NCBI RefSeq assembly: GCF_029193575.1
Contig: NZ_JARGCS010000022.1
Location: 124,001-188,000, forward strand
Direction of reading: 5' to 3'
Length of the DNA: 64,000 nucleotides
Origin: Pseudomonas entomophila
Lineage (GTDB): Bacteria; Pseudomonadota; Gammaproteobacteria; Pseudomonadales; Pseudomonadaceae
The notes under the pieces are model-generated. The model did not search any database, was not told where the DNA came from, and saw nothing but the letters and a program-made list of their open reading frames with translations. The position numbers were made by a program, and so were the translations under genes. Each line of letters begins with the position of its first letter. Positions within the stretch are counted from its first letter, which is position 1. This document shows, in pieces, positions 30,517 to 37,622 of the stretch.

Positions 30517-30537
30517 GTGCGACCGTTGGTCGCGCTC
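30515..30537 (+). other. Hairpin at the motY stop codon
   Basis: GAGTGCGACC-GTT-GGTCGCGCTC forms a 10-bp stem with one G-U pair, starting inside the stop codon. There is no clear U-tract, so it is a possible weak terminator or mRNA 3' stabiliser. Confidence 0.5.
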
Positions 30538-30644
30538 ACGACATTTCCTGTCGCTTTGTCATCACAAGCTGTCGCCCCACTGTAAATTCTCCGGCGACGT
30601 CGGTAGAATCGAAGGCTTTCCGTACAACCCCGTGGAGTGATGGC

Positions 30645-31862
30645 ATGGCGGACGTAAAAAAGGTCGTATTGGCGTATTCCGGCGGCCTTGATACTTCGGT
30701 GATTCTCAAGTGGCTGCAGGACACCTACAACTGCGAAGTGGTGACCTTCACCGCTGACCTGGGCCAGGGCGAAGAGGTCGAGCCGGCCCGCGCGAAGGCG
30801 CAGGCAATGGGCGTCAAGGAAATCTACATCGACGACCTGCGCGAAGAATTCGTGCGTGATTTCGTGTTCCCGATGTTCCGCGCCAACACCGTGTATGAAG
30901 GCGAGTACCTGCTCGGTACTTCCATCGCCCGCCCGCTGATCGCCAAGCGCCTGATCGAGATCGCCAACGAAACCGGCGCCGACGCCATTTCCCACGGCGC
31001 TACCGGCAAGGGTAATGACCAGGTGCGCTTCGAGCTGGGCGCCTATGCGCTCAAACCAGGCGTCAAGGTCATCGCGCCGTGGCGTGAGTGGGACTTGCTG
31101 TCCCGCGAGAAGCTGATGGATTACGCCGAAAAGCATGGCATCCCGATCGAGCGTCACGGCAAGAAGAAGTCGCCGTACTCGATGGACGCCAACCTGCTGC
31201 ACATCTCCTACGAAGGCGGCGTCCTGGAAGACACCTGGACCGAGCACGAGGAAGACATGTGGCGCTGGAGCGTCTCCCCGGAGAACGCCCCTGACCAGGC
31301 CACCTACATCGAACTGACCTACCGCAATGGTGACATCGTCGCCATCGATGGCGTCGAGAAAAGCCCGGCTACCGTGCTGGCCGACCTGAACCGCATCGGC
31401 GGCGCCAACGGCATCGGTCGCCTGGACATCGTCGAGAACCGTTACGTCGGCATGAAGTCCCGTGGCTGCTACGAGACGCCTGGCGGCACCATCATGCTGC
31501 GCGCCCACCGTGCCATCGAGTCGATCACCCTCGACCGCGAAGTCGCTCACCTGAAAGACGAGCTGATGCCCAAGTACGCCAGCCTGATCTACACCGGCTA
31601 CTGGTGGAGCCCGGAACGCCTGATGCTGCAACAGATGATCGACGCGTCGCAGGTCAATGTGAACGGTGTCGTGCGCCTGAAACTGTACAAAGGCAACGTC
31701 ACTGTCGTCGGCCGCAAGTCGGACGATTCGTTGTTCGACGCCAACATCGCGACCTTCGAGGAAGACGGCGGCGCCTACAACCAGGCCGATGCCGCAGGCT
31801 TCATCAAGCTCAACGCACTGCGCATGCGCATTGCCGCCAACAAGGGCCGTTCGCCGCTCTGA
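30645..31862 (+). CDS. argG: Argininosuccinate synthase
   Basis: A 405-residue cytosolic enzyme joining citrulline and aspartate with ATP to make argininosuccinate. The PP-loop motif [16 protein letters not shown] (residues 9-24) and the typical [16 protein letters not shown] and [17 protein letters not shown] segments are intact. It is monocistronic, 128 bp after motY, and ends in a strong terminator. It supplies the step after ArgF, encoded 8 kb upstream. Confidence 0.97.
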   Translation: MADVKKVVLAYSGGLDTSVILKWLQDTYNCEVVTFTADLGQGEEVEPARAKAQAMGVKEIYIDDLREEFVRDFVFPMFRANTVYEGEYLLGTSIARPLIAKRLIEIANETGADAISHGATGKGNDQVRFELGAYALKPGVKVIAPWREWDLLSREKLMDYAEKHGIPIERHGKKKSPYSMDANLLHISYEGGVLEDTWTEHEEDMWRWSVSPENAPDQATYIELTYRNGDIVAIDGVEKSPATVLADLNRIGGANGIGRLDIVENRYVGMKSRGCYETPGGTIMLRAHRAIESITLDREVAHLKDELMPKYASLIYTGYWWSPERLMLQQMIDASQVNVNGVVRLKLYKGNVTVVGRKSDDSLFDANIATFEEDGGAYNQADAAGFIKLNALRMRIAANKGRSPL

Positions 31863-31880
31863 ACCTTGGCGCAATGACCG

Positions 31881-31911
31881 AAAACCCCGGCCTTGGCCGG
31901 GGTTTTTTTAT
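31881..31911 (+). terminator. Terminator after argG
   Basis: ACCCCGGCC-TT-GGCCGGGGT followed by seven T residues, 18 bp past the argG stop. The A-tract on the left may also serve the convergent gene. Confidence 0.92.
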
Positions 31912-31927
31912 GGGTGCGAAACGTCGC

Positions 31928-32386
31928 TCAAGGGCCGTGCAGCTCCTCGCCTTCCTCCAGCGGACGCACCGACAGATGAATGCAGGTTCGGCAGTCGAGG
32001 TTGTACAGCTGCCAGCGGCGCGGTCGCACGGGGCGATGCGTGAGGGTGCGCAGGATGTGCTGCTCGATGGTCTTGCGGGTATCCGGGCCTGACAGGGCGA
32101 TGGTCATGAGGTCCTGTGGCGCGGCGTCATGTCCCGCGTGAAAGGCAGGGGCTGTCGAGGGTTCGGCCAGTTTTGAAGGGTCGGGCTTATACAGTGAGAC
32201 GGCGTTGAAGTTCAGGGTCAGGAAGAACAGTACGGTGAGAAAAAACGGAAAGGCCACCAGGAACCAGGTGTAGATGGTCTGGCTTTCTGCGCTGAGGAAG
32301 GGCAGCGAAGCCAGCGCGGAAGCTTCGATGATGCCTGCGAAGATGGCAATGATGGTCAGGGGGCTGATGGGCTCTTCGCGTTTCAT
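31928..32386 (-). CDS. Two-segment inner-membrane protein of unknown function
   Basis: I do not recognise this 152-residue protein. A short cytoplasmic start (MKREEPISPL) is followed by two hydrophobic segments (about 11-30 and 38-60). A soluble tail of about 90 residues ends in a basic stretch, then LYNLDCRTCIHLSVRPLEEG. The CxxC is a possible metal or redox site. The ribosome binding site is weak. It converges with argG and is divergent from the orphan response regulator gene across a 380-bp gap. That shared region could link the two, but nothing in the protein shows it. Confidence 0.65.
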   Translation of the reverse strand: MKREEPISPLTIIAIFAGIIEASALASLPFLSAESQTIYTWFLVAFPFFLTVLFFLTLNFNAVSLYKPDPSKLAEPSTAPAFHAGHDAAPQDLMTIALSGPDTRKTIEQHILRTLTHRPVRPRRWQLYNLDCRTCIHLSVRPLEEGEELHGP

Positions 32387-32765
32387 GAGGCTTACCTGTG
32401 TGGATGACAGGCATCTTTATCTGGATTGGGGCGGCAGGGAAATGGTGGGTCGTTTCCCTGGAGCGTGGTTTTCCTGGCTATCTGGGAAAACAGGTGGTGT
32501 GCCTCGGTGAAATAGGAGAAATGTCCCGCATCTTGCGGGGCATATATTACCTAGGATGGCGTGCGGGCACGATGCTAGCGTTCTTGTGTCTTGCGCAAAC
32601 TTCCGCATAAGACTTTTGCTATTAGGGTGGAGCGTAGGAAGTTTCTCTGATTATTGTAGGTTTAATCTTTGCGTGCCTGTGCTGAGGGAATGATCGCGCC
32701 ATCGAGGGTGTTGCTCGGTTATCTTGACGCGTCACAACTAGAAAAATGGTTCAATGGATTTTCCC
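32387..32765. other. Non-coding divergent control region
   Basis: About 380 bp without a convincing gene. It is more AT-rich than its surroundings. It contains TATATTA near 32541-32552 and TTGACG near 32724 as possible promoter parts, but no pair has a convincing spacing. Short open frames here (for example 32398-32610) lack ribosome binding sites and codon bias. Confidence 0.5.
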
Positions 32766-33392
32766 ATGAATAAAGTACTTATCGTGGATGATCACCCGGT
32801 CATTCGCTTGGCCGTACGCATGCTGATGGAACGGCATGGATACGAAGTGGTGGCAGAGAGCGACAACGGCGTGGATGCATTGCAACTGATGCGGGAATAC
32901 CTGCCGGATATCGTCGTACTCGATATCGGCATCCCCAAGCTCGATGGCCTTGAAGTCATTGCCCGGATGAGCGCTGCAAGTCCCGGCAGCAAGGTACTGG
33001 TGCTGACCTCCCAGGCGCCGGGGCATTTTTCAATGCGCTGCATGCAGGCGGGGGCGGCCGGCTATGTGTGCAAACAACAGGAACTGACCGAGCTGCTCAG
33101 CGCGATCAAGGCTGTGCTATCAGGCTACAGTTACTTCCCTAACCAGGCGTTGCACAAAACCCGTGGCAGCGCTGGCAGTGGCACTGAGACGGAAATGGTC
33201 GAGCGCCTGTCGGGGCGTGAGATGATGGTGCTGCAGCAACTGGCACGGGGTCGCACCAACAAGGAAATCGCCGACAGCATGTTTCTTAGCAACAAGACAG
33301 TCAGCACCTACAAGACCCGTCTGTTACTCAAACTCAACGCCCGATCACTGGTCGATCTCATAGAACTGGCGCAGCGCCACGGCCTGGCCTGA
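32766..33392 (+). CDS. Orphan NarL/LuxR-type response regulator
   Basis: A 208-residue regulator. The receiver domain has the acidic pocket VDDHP and phospho-acceptor Asp53 (VVLDIGIPKLDG). The C-terminal LuxR helix-turn-helix runs LSGREMMVLQQLARGRTNKE followed by IADSMFLSNKTVSTYKTRLL. It resembles the RocA/FimZ/BvgA subgroup. No histidine kinase is adjacent, so its phospho-donor lies elsewhere. The start at 32766 (MNKVLIVDDH) matches the family. An ATG four codons earlier (32754) is also open, and neither has a strong ribosome binding site. A bidirectional terminator follows. Confidence 0.85.
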   Translation: MNKVLIVDDHPVIRLAVRMLMERHGYEVVAESDNGVDALQLMREYLPDIVVLDIGIPKLDGLEVIARMSAASPGSKVLVLTSQAPGHFSMRCMQAGAAGYVCKQQELTELLSAIKAVLSGYSYFPNQALHKTRGSAGSGTETEMVERLSGREMMVLQQLARGRTNKEIADSMFLSNKTVSTYKTRLLLKLNARSLVDLIELAQRHGLA

Positions 33393-33393
33393 A

Positions 33394-33426
33394 ACGCAAA
33401 AGCCTCCTTGATGGAGGCTTTTGCGT
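33394..33426 (+). terminator. Bidirectional terminator, response regulator / PA3496-type gene
   Basis: ACGCAAAAGCCTCC-TTGAT-GGAGGCTTTTGCGT is a perfect 14-bp stem two bases after the response regulator stop and 16 bp from the end of the convergent small gene. Confidence 0.9.
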
Positions 33427-33441
33427 ACTTGGCTGGCAGGG

Positions 33442-33612
33442 TTACAGGTCGTAGTCGTAATCGGCCAATTGTCGCTGCAGGCGTCGTTCTTCCAGAAGAT
33501 TGTCAATGGTGCGACGCTTGCTCAGGTTGGTTTTAGCGGGTTCCACCTGGGGTTCGACTTCGTCCTCCGCGGCGAAATCATCTTCGATCAGCTCGTCTTT
33601 ATCGGTGCTCAT
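33442..33612 (-). CDS. Small PA3496-family protein (putative envelope integrity)
   Basis: A 56-residue protein, MSTDKDELIEDDFAAEDEVE at the start and LADYDYDL at the end, with a basic core LSKRRTIDNLLEERRLQRQ. It matches the small acidic/basic proteins encoded next to nth in Pseudomonas (PA3496 type). These are annotated as putative envelope integrity factors from phenotype rather than biochemistry. No signal or membrane segment is present. The ATG follows GAGTGA weakly. It lies 104 bp downstream of nth on the same strand. Confidence 0.8.
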   Translation of the reverse strand: MSTDKDELIEDDFAAEDEVEPQVEPAKTNLSKRRTIDNLLEERRLQRQLADYDYDL

Positions 33613-33716
33613 GAGTCACTCCAAGCCAAAGGGCCGTTGGCCGTCCTTATAGCGAGAATCATGAGCCCGGTAAAAAAGATTTTTTCAATCGAAATAGGCC
33701 AATTTTCCCTATTGCT

Positions 33717-34355
33717 TCAATCGTCGGATGTCTTCTGCTTGTACTCGCACAAATCCTCGATTCTGCAGCTTCCGCAGCGCGGCTTGCGCGCCTGGCAGAC
33801 GTAGCGGCCATGCAAGATCAGCCAATGGTGGGCGTCCAGCAGGTAGTCCTTGGGCACGAACTTCAGCAGTTTCTTTTCCACTTCCAGCACGGTCTTGCCT
33901 GGCGCGATACCGGTGCGATTGCTGACCCGGAAGATATGCGTGTCGACAGCCATGGCCAGTTGGCGGAAGGCTGTGTTGAGCACGACGTTGGCGGTCTTGC
34001 GCCCCACCCCGGGTAGTGCTTCCAAGGCCTCGCGCTCTTGGGGTACCTGACTGGCATGCCTCTCGATCAACAGGCGGCAGGTCTCGATCACGTTCTTGGC
34101 CTTGCTGTTGTAAAGGCCAATGGTCTTGATGTACTCACTCAACCCCTCCACACCCAGGGCGTAGATCGCCTCGGGGGTGTTGGCGACCGGATACAACCGG
34201 GCAGTGGCCTTGTTGACCCCGACGTCGGTGGCCTGGGCCGAGAGGATCACCGCGATCAGCAGTTCGAAGGGGGTGGTGTAGGCCAGTTCGGTCTTCGGGT
34301 CGGGATTGTCTTCGTGCAGCCTGCGAAAGATCTCCAGGCGTTTGGCGGCATTCAT
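33717..34355 (-). CDS. nth: Endonuclease III
   Basis: A 212-residue DNA glycosylase/AP lyase that removes oxidised pyrimidines. The helix-hairpin-helix LPGVGRKTANVV carries catalytic Lys120, and Asp138 lies in VDTHIFRVSNR. The 4Fe-4S loop Cys187-X6-Cys194-X2-Cys197-X5-Cys203 is exact. It starts 4 bp after the rnfE-like stop, so it is the last gene of the rnf-like operon. The same rnf-nth order exists in P. aeruginosa and E. coli. Confidence 0.97.
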   Translation of the reverse strand: MNAAKRLEIFRRLHEDNPDPKTELAYTTPFELLIAVILSAQATDVGVNKATARLYPVANTPEAIYALGVEGLSEYIKTIGLYNSKAKNVIETCRLLIERHASQVPQEREALEALPGVGRKTANVVLNTAFRQLAMAVDTHIFRVSNRTGIAPGKTVLEVEKKLLKFVPKDYLLDAHHWLILHGRYVCQARKPRCGSCRIEDLCEYKQKTSDD

Positions 34356-34359
34356 GGGG

Positions 34360-34884
34360 TCAAAGGTTTCCTTGACGACGTGTGGGGGCAGGGCCCGGAC
34401 GCAGGCGATTGTACAAGGCCAGCAGCAAGCCGAGCAGTATCAATCCACCGGGCGCGAGAGTGGCCAGGTGCGCGTTGGCACCATCGGTCAATCCCTGGCG
34501 CAGGGCGCCCAGGGCCAGACACACGGCCAGCAGGGTGCCCAGGTGCGCGGCCAGGGTGCGCCAGCGTTGCTGTGCGGGCAACAGTCGATCTGCCGTGAAC
34601 AGGTACAGGCACAGCAATGCCGGGTAATGGCCGAGCGCCAGGGCGACAGGCAGCGCCCAGGCGCGCAGGCCCAGTTGCAGGCAGGTGGCGAGCATCACTG
34701 CCAGGATCAGGCTCGCCGCGATGCATGCCGGGGCCTTGAGATGTCGGCGTGGCAGTGCCATCAGCACTTGGTGGCAAGCGAGCAGTGCGACCGCGCACAG
34801 TCCCATGACCAGTGCCAGCAGCAGGTTCGTGGTCGCGCCGAGCAGCGGCGCCAGGGCGGTGGGCAATATCCAGAACCTATTCAT
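34360..34884 (-). CDS. Degenerate RnfE-like membrane subunit
   Basis: A 174-residue hydrophobic protein with about six membrane segments, in the position of rnfE (after rnfG, before nth). Similarity is mainly in topology and place. The conserved cysteines that ordinary RnfE uses to hold an intramembrane iron-sulfur centre are missing. The GLCPLLA-type segment reads ALAPLLGAT (about residues 10-18), and the TNC-type segment is replaced by GHYPALLCLYLF. The start at 34884 overlaps rnfG by 8 bp. The upstream 32 codons of the frame lie inside rnfG. It is assigned to the Rnf-Nqr fold with moderate confidence. Confidence 0.7.
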   Translation of the reverse strand: MNRFWILPTALAPLLGATTNLLLALVMGLCAVALLACHQVLMALPRRHLKAPACIAASLILAVMLATCLQLGLRAWALPVALALGHYPALLCLYLFTADRLLPAQQRWRTLAAHLGTLLAVCLALGALRQGLTDGANAHLATLAPGGLILLGLLLALYNRLRPGPAPTRRQGNL

Positions 34885-35479
34885 CGGCCGCCTCCTGTAG
34901 CAGGGTTGTGCGGTGTTCGTCGAAGTAGCGCAGTGCATCCTGCAGGGCATCGATGACCGCTCGCGAGGTGACGGTCGCACCGGTCAGTTGGTCGAAGTCA
35001 CCTTGGTCGCGTTTCAGCGCCCAGCCAGCGTTCAGGTCGCGTTGGTCGAACTGTTCCAGCCAAGGAGGCTGCGGGACGCCGAGCTGGCCGCCGAGGCCAG
35101 GGGTTTCCTGTTGTTCCAGCACGTGGATGCCGATAAGCCGCCCGCTCGCAGCGATAGCGATCGACAGCACGAGTGAGCCGGCGTAGCCCTGGGTCTTGCT
35201 GCGCAGCAAGACGGCGGTGGGTTTGCCGGCCAGGGTCGCGCGGTAGGCGGCCAGCAGTTGGCTGTGGCGCAGGGAGGCATTGGGCAGAGAAATGGGCGTC
35301 AGCAGTGGATCGTTGTCGTAGCTGCCAGGCGGCAGGGCCGCAAGCCATTGCGTGTGTTGCAACTGGCGTTCGGCTTCGGCGAGGGTCGGTGCCGTCCAAT
35401 CGCGCCAGGCCAGTGTCACCGCCAGCGCCAGGCTGGCGAGCAGTACCAGCAGCAGGCCGTCCCGCAGTCTGGCATTCAT
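34877..35479 (-). CDS. rnfG: RnfG-like flavoprotein subunit
   Basis: A 200-residue protein with one N-terminal membrane anchor (about 8-24) and a periplasmic FMN-binding domain. The covalent FMN motif DQLTGATVTS is intact, with the flavinylated Thr at about residue 169, so ApbE-dependent FMN attachment is expected. QQETPGLGGQL is also characteristic of RnfG/NqrC. The start at 35479 overlaps the rnfD stop by 4 bp. The gene keeps its key site although its neighbours A, B and E have lost theirs. Confidence 0.88.
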   Translation of the reverse strand: MNARLRDGLLLVLLASLALAVTLAWRDWTAPTLAEAERQLQHTQWLAALPPGSYDNDPLLTPISLPNASLRHSQLLAAYRATLAGKPTAVLLRSKTQGYAGSLVLSIAIAASGRLIGIHVLEQQETPGLGGQLGVPQPPWLEQFDQRDLNAGWALKRDQGDFDQLTGATVTSRAVIDALQDALRYFDEHRTTLLQEAADE

Positions 35480-36447
35480 GGGGCGGCCGCCTGGTAGCGT
35501 GCCGCCACCCGGTCCAGCGTCGGCACGGCGAGGTTCATCAGCAGGACGGCGAACGCGGTGCCATCGGGGTAGCTGCCCCAGGTGCGGATCAGGTAGATCA
35601 GCAACCCGCAGCCGGTGCCGAACAGCAGCCGCGCCAGCGGCAGGCGCGGCCCGGACACCGGCTCGGTGGCGATGAAGAAGGCTGCCAGCATGGTCGAGCC
35701 GGCGAACAGGTGGAGCAACGGTGAGCCATTGGAGTCCGACCCCGAGTCGTTCCAACACAGCAGGCTGGCTACCAGCAGCGCTCCCAGCAGCCCCGCCGGC
35801 GCATGCCAGCTGATCACCTTGCGCTGCAGCAGAAGCGCGCCGCCCAGCAGGAACGCCAGGTTCACCCATTCGCTGTCGCGTCCGGCGATGGCGCCGAAGC
35901 CCGGGTGGCGGACGAACAGTTCATCGATCGTCAGGCTGCGGTTGTGGCGCAGGCCGTCGAGGACCGTGGGCTGCGCCCAGGCGTCGACCTGTGGCTGATC
36001 GCCGAACACTCGACCCAGGCTCTCGAGCAAACCGGGCGCCGCGCCGGGCCAATGGGTCATGGGTTGGGCGAAGCTCAGCAGGACGAAGGCGTAGCCGACC
36101 ATGGCCGGGTTGAACAGGTTGCGCCCGACACCGCCAAAGGCCTGCTTGCCGATACCGATGGCCACCACCGAGGCGGTCACCGGCAGCCACCAGGGTGCCA
36201 GGGGTGGCAGGGCGGCGGCCAGCAGCACCGCAGTGACCAGTGCGCTGCCATCCCCCAGAAACGGCCGCAGGTGCTGCCCGCGCAGGGTCAATGCCAGGGC
36301 CTCGCAGGCCAAGGCGGCGCTGCTGCACAGCAGCAGGTTCAGCAGCACGCCCCAGCCATGCAGCCAGAATAACGCCAACAGGCCTGGCGCACAGGCCAGC
36401 AGCACCAGGCCCATGGTGGCGCGCAGGCGCGGGTCAGGCGCGGGCAT
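35476..36447 (-). CDS. rnfD: RnfD-like membrane flavoprotein subunit
   Basis: A 323-residue membrane protein of the RnfD/NqrB family with about eight to nine membrane segments. The conserved [20 protein letters not shown] segment and the C-terminal [19 protein letters not shown] region fit RnfD. At the usual FMN-attachment site (D-x-x-[ST]-[GS]-A-T) this protein reads DAWAQPT. The acceptor Thr is kept, but Gly-Ala is Gln-Pro, so flavinylation is doubtful. The start at 36447 lies 14 bp inside the rnfB-like gene. Normally rnfC separates rnfB and rnfD, and here there is no room for it. Confidence 0.85.
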   Translation of the reverse strand: MPAPDPRLRATMGLVLLACAPGLLALFWLHGWGVLLNLLLCSSAALACEALALTLRGQHLRPFLGDGSALVTAVLLAAALPPLAPWWLPVTASVVAIGIGKQAFGGVGRNLFNPAMVGYAFVLLSFAQPMTHWPGAAPGLLESLGRVFGDQPQVDAWAQPTVLDGLRHNRSLTIDELFVRHPGFGAIAGRDSEWVNLAFLLGGALLLQRKVISWHAPAGLLGALLVASLLCWNDSGSDSNGSPLLHLFAGSTMLAAFFIATEPVSGPRLPLARLLFGTGCGLLIYLIRTWGSYPDGTAFAVLLMNLAVPTLDRVAARYQAAAP

Positions 36448-37006
36448 GGCCTGTCCCGGCCAGCAGCGACTCAAGGTGTTGCTCGGCCCGCTTGGCCGCG
36501 GCCTCCAGGGCCTGCAATTGGATCTGCTGGGCGTCGCTGGGGCGGGTGCCGAAGGCACTGCGGGCCTTGCTCAATTGTGTCTGGCCCATGGCGGCGGCGA
36601 CTATCGCCTGCTTGAGCGCCGTGTCGGCGCTGGTGGCCTTGATCGGGTCCGGGGCGCTTTCCTCCGTGGCGCTGGACCGTTGCGCTCGGGCTTGGCGCCG
36701 CGCTTCCTCACGGGCCAGGCGGGCCGCACGCTGTGCATGGCGCTGACGGGCCTGGGCGCGGCGTTGAGTGCGGTTGGCCAACTGCTCGCGGGTGTGGGCC
36801 TGGCCGCCGATGATGGGCACCGCGTTGGCGGGCAGCGGCAGCAGGTCGATGCAATCCACCGGGCAGCGCGCCAGGTACAGGTCGCAGCCGGTGTTGATTG
36901 CCTCGCCCGCTGCCAGGCCTTCGGCGTAGGGCCGATAGCCGGCATGGCCGCACTTGCCGCATTGGGTCTGCGGCAGCAGGGCGTCGATGCGTTGAATCAG
37001 GCTCAT
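36434..37006 (-). CDS. Truncated RnfB-like protein with broken Fe-S motifs
   Basis: A 190-residue protein. The N-terminal membrane helix of RnfB is absent. Residues 9-38 ([20 protein letters not shown] and following) match the RnfB 4Fe-4S domain, but the third ligand is Tyr24 and the fourth is deleted. The sequence then jumps to [20 protein letters not shown] (39-58), the last ferredoxin site of RnfB with one Cys replaced by Tyr44 and its partner missing. One entire ferredoxin cluster is lost. Cysteines left are 16, 19, 41, 48 and 52. From about residue 70 it is an Arg/Ala/Gln-rich coiled tail like those ending RnfB and RnfC. It overlaps rnfA by 4 bp. The join suggests internal deletion. Confidence 0.75.
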   Translation of the reverse strand: MSLIQRIDALLPQTQCGKCGHAGYRPYAEGLAAGEAINTGCDLYLARCPVDCIDLLPLPANAVPIIGGQAHTREQLANRTQRRAQARQRHAQRAARLAREEARRQARAQRSSATEESAPDPIKATSADTALKQAIVAAAMGQTQLSKARSAFGTRPSDAQQIQLQALEAAAKRAEQHLESLLAGTGHARA

Positions 37007-37530
37007 TGTGTGAAGAGTCCGTTGAAGCCGGAAAACGCCATGGCCATGAGCCCAGCACCGATCAGTTCGATAGGCAGCCCGCGCAAGGCGGGCGGTAGGT
37101 CTGGGTGGTCGCTGCGTTGGCGCAGGTCGTCGAACAATGCCAGGGCCAGCCAGAACCCCAGGCCCGCGCACAGCCCCCAGGCCAGTGCGACGCCCAGGCT
37201 GCTGGCCGTGCTCGACAGTTGCAGGAACAAGCCTAGCACCGCGCCGTTGCCCAGCAGCAATGGCGCCAGGCCATGCACTGGCCAGTCGGGACGCACGCGC
37301 GCCAGGACGCGTGGCAGGCCCCAGGCCAGGATGGCCAGCAGCGGCAGGGCGAACCACAGCTCCAGGCCTTCGACATGTGGCAGCAGCGCCGCAGCGGGCA
37401 GTGCGAGCAGCATCGTCAATGCGCTGCACAGCCCCAGCGCATGCAGGCGCGGGCGTGGCAGCGGCCCCGTGTGCAGGACCAGGTGATTGACCAGCGCGGC
37501 GCTGACCAGAACCAGGACGAAATCGCTCAT
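37003..37530 (-). CDS. Divergent RnfA-like membrane subunit
   Basis: A 175-residue protein with about six membrane segments. The start [19 protein letters not shown] and the end [20 protein letters not shown] clearly match RnfA. In RnfA the segments FLGLCP and TTNCAVLG carry cysteines for an intramembrane iron-sulfur centre. Here they read TGPLPRP (21-27) and LLGNGAVLG, with no cysteine. It is the first gene of the operon, 92 bp after metG and behind the metG terminator, so it needs its own promoter. The fold is fairly sure. Standard redox function is unlikely. Confidence 0.78.
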   Translation of the reverse strand: MSDFVLVLVSAALVNHLVLHTGPLPRPRLHALGLCSALTMLLALPAAALLPHVEGLELWFALPLLAILAWGLPRVLARVRPDWPVHGLAPLLLGNGAVLGLFLQLSSTASSLGVALAWGLCAGLGFWLALALFDDLRQRSDHPDLPPALRGLPIELIGAGLMAMAFSGFNGLFTQ

Positions 37531-37583
37531 GCGGATGCCGAAGGCCGGAGGCTGCCGTGATTATCCGGCAGATGGCGGGGGAT

Positions 37584-37611
37584 GGAAAAGCCCCGGCGAA
37601 GTGGCCGGGGC
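37584..37611 (-). terminator. Terminator after metG
   Basis: On the minus strand GCCCCGGC-CACTTC-GCCGGGGC is followed by TTTT. It is 12 bp past the metG stop and separates metG from the rnf-like operon. Confidence 0.88.
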
Positions 37612-37622
37612 ATTGGGTGGGC

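Noticed and set aside
32398..32610. 70-codon frame in the response regulator upstream region
   Set aside because: No ribosome binding site, atypical composition and no similarity. Treated as non-coding.
34360..37530. Rnf-like genes as plain pseudogenes
   Set aside because: All five frames are uninterrupted, correctly overlapped and end at normal positions, and RnfG keeps its catalytic motif. Neutral decay would be expected to leave stops or frameshifts. Slow decay cannot be fully excluded.
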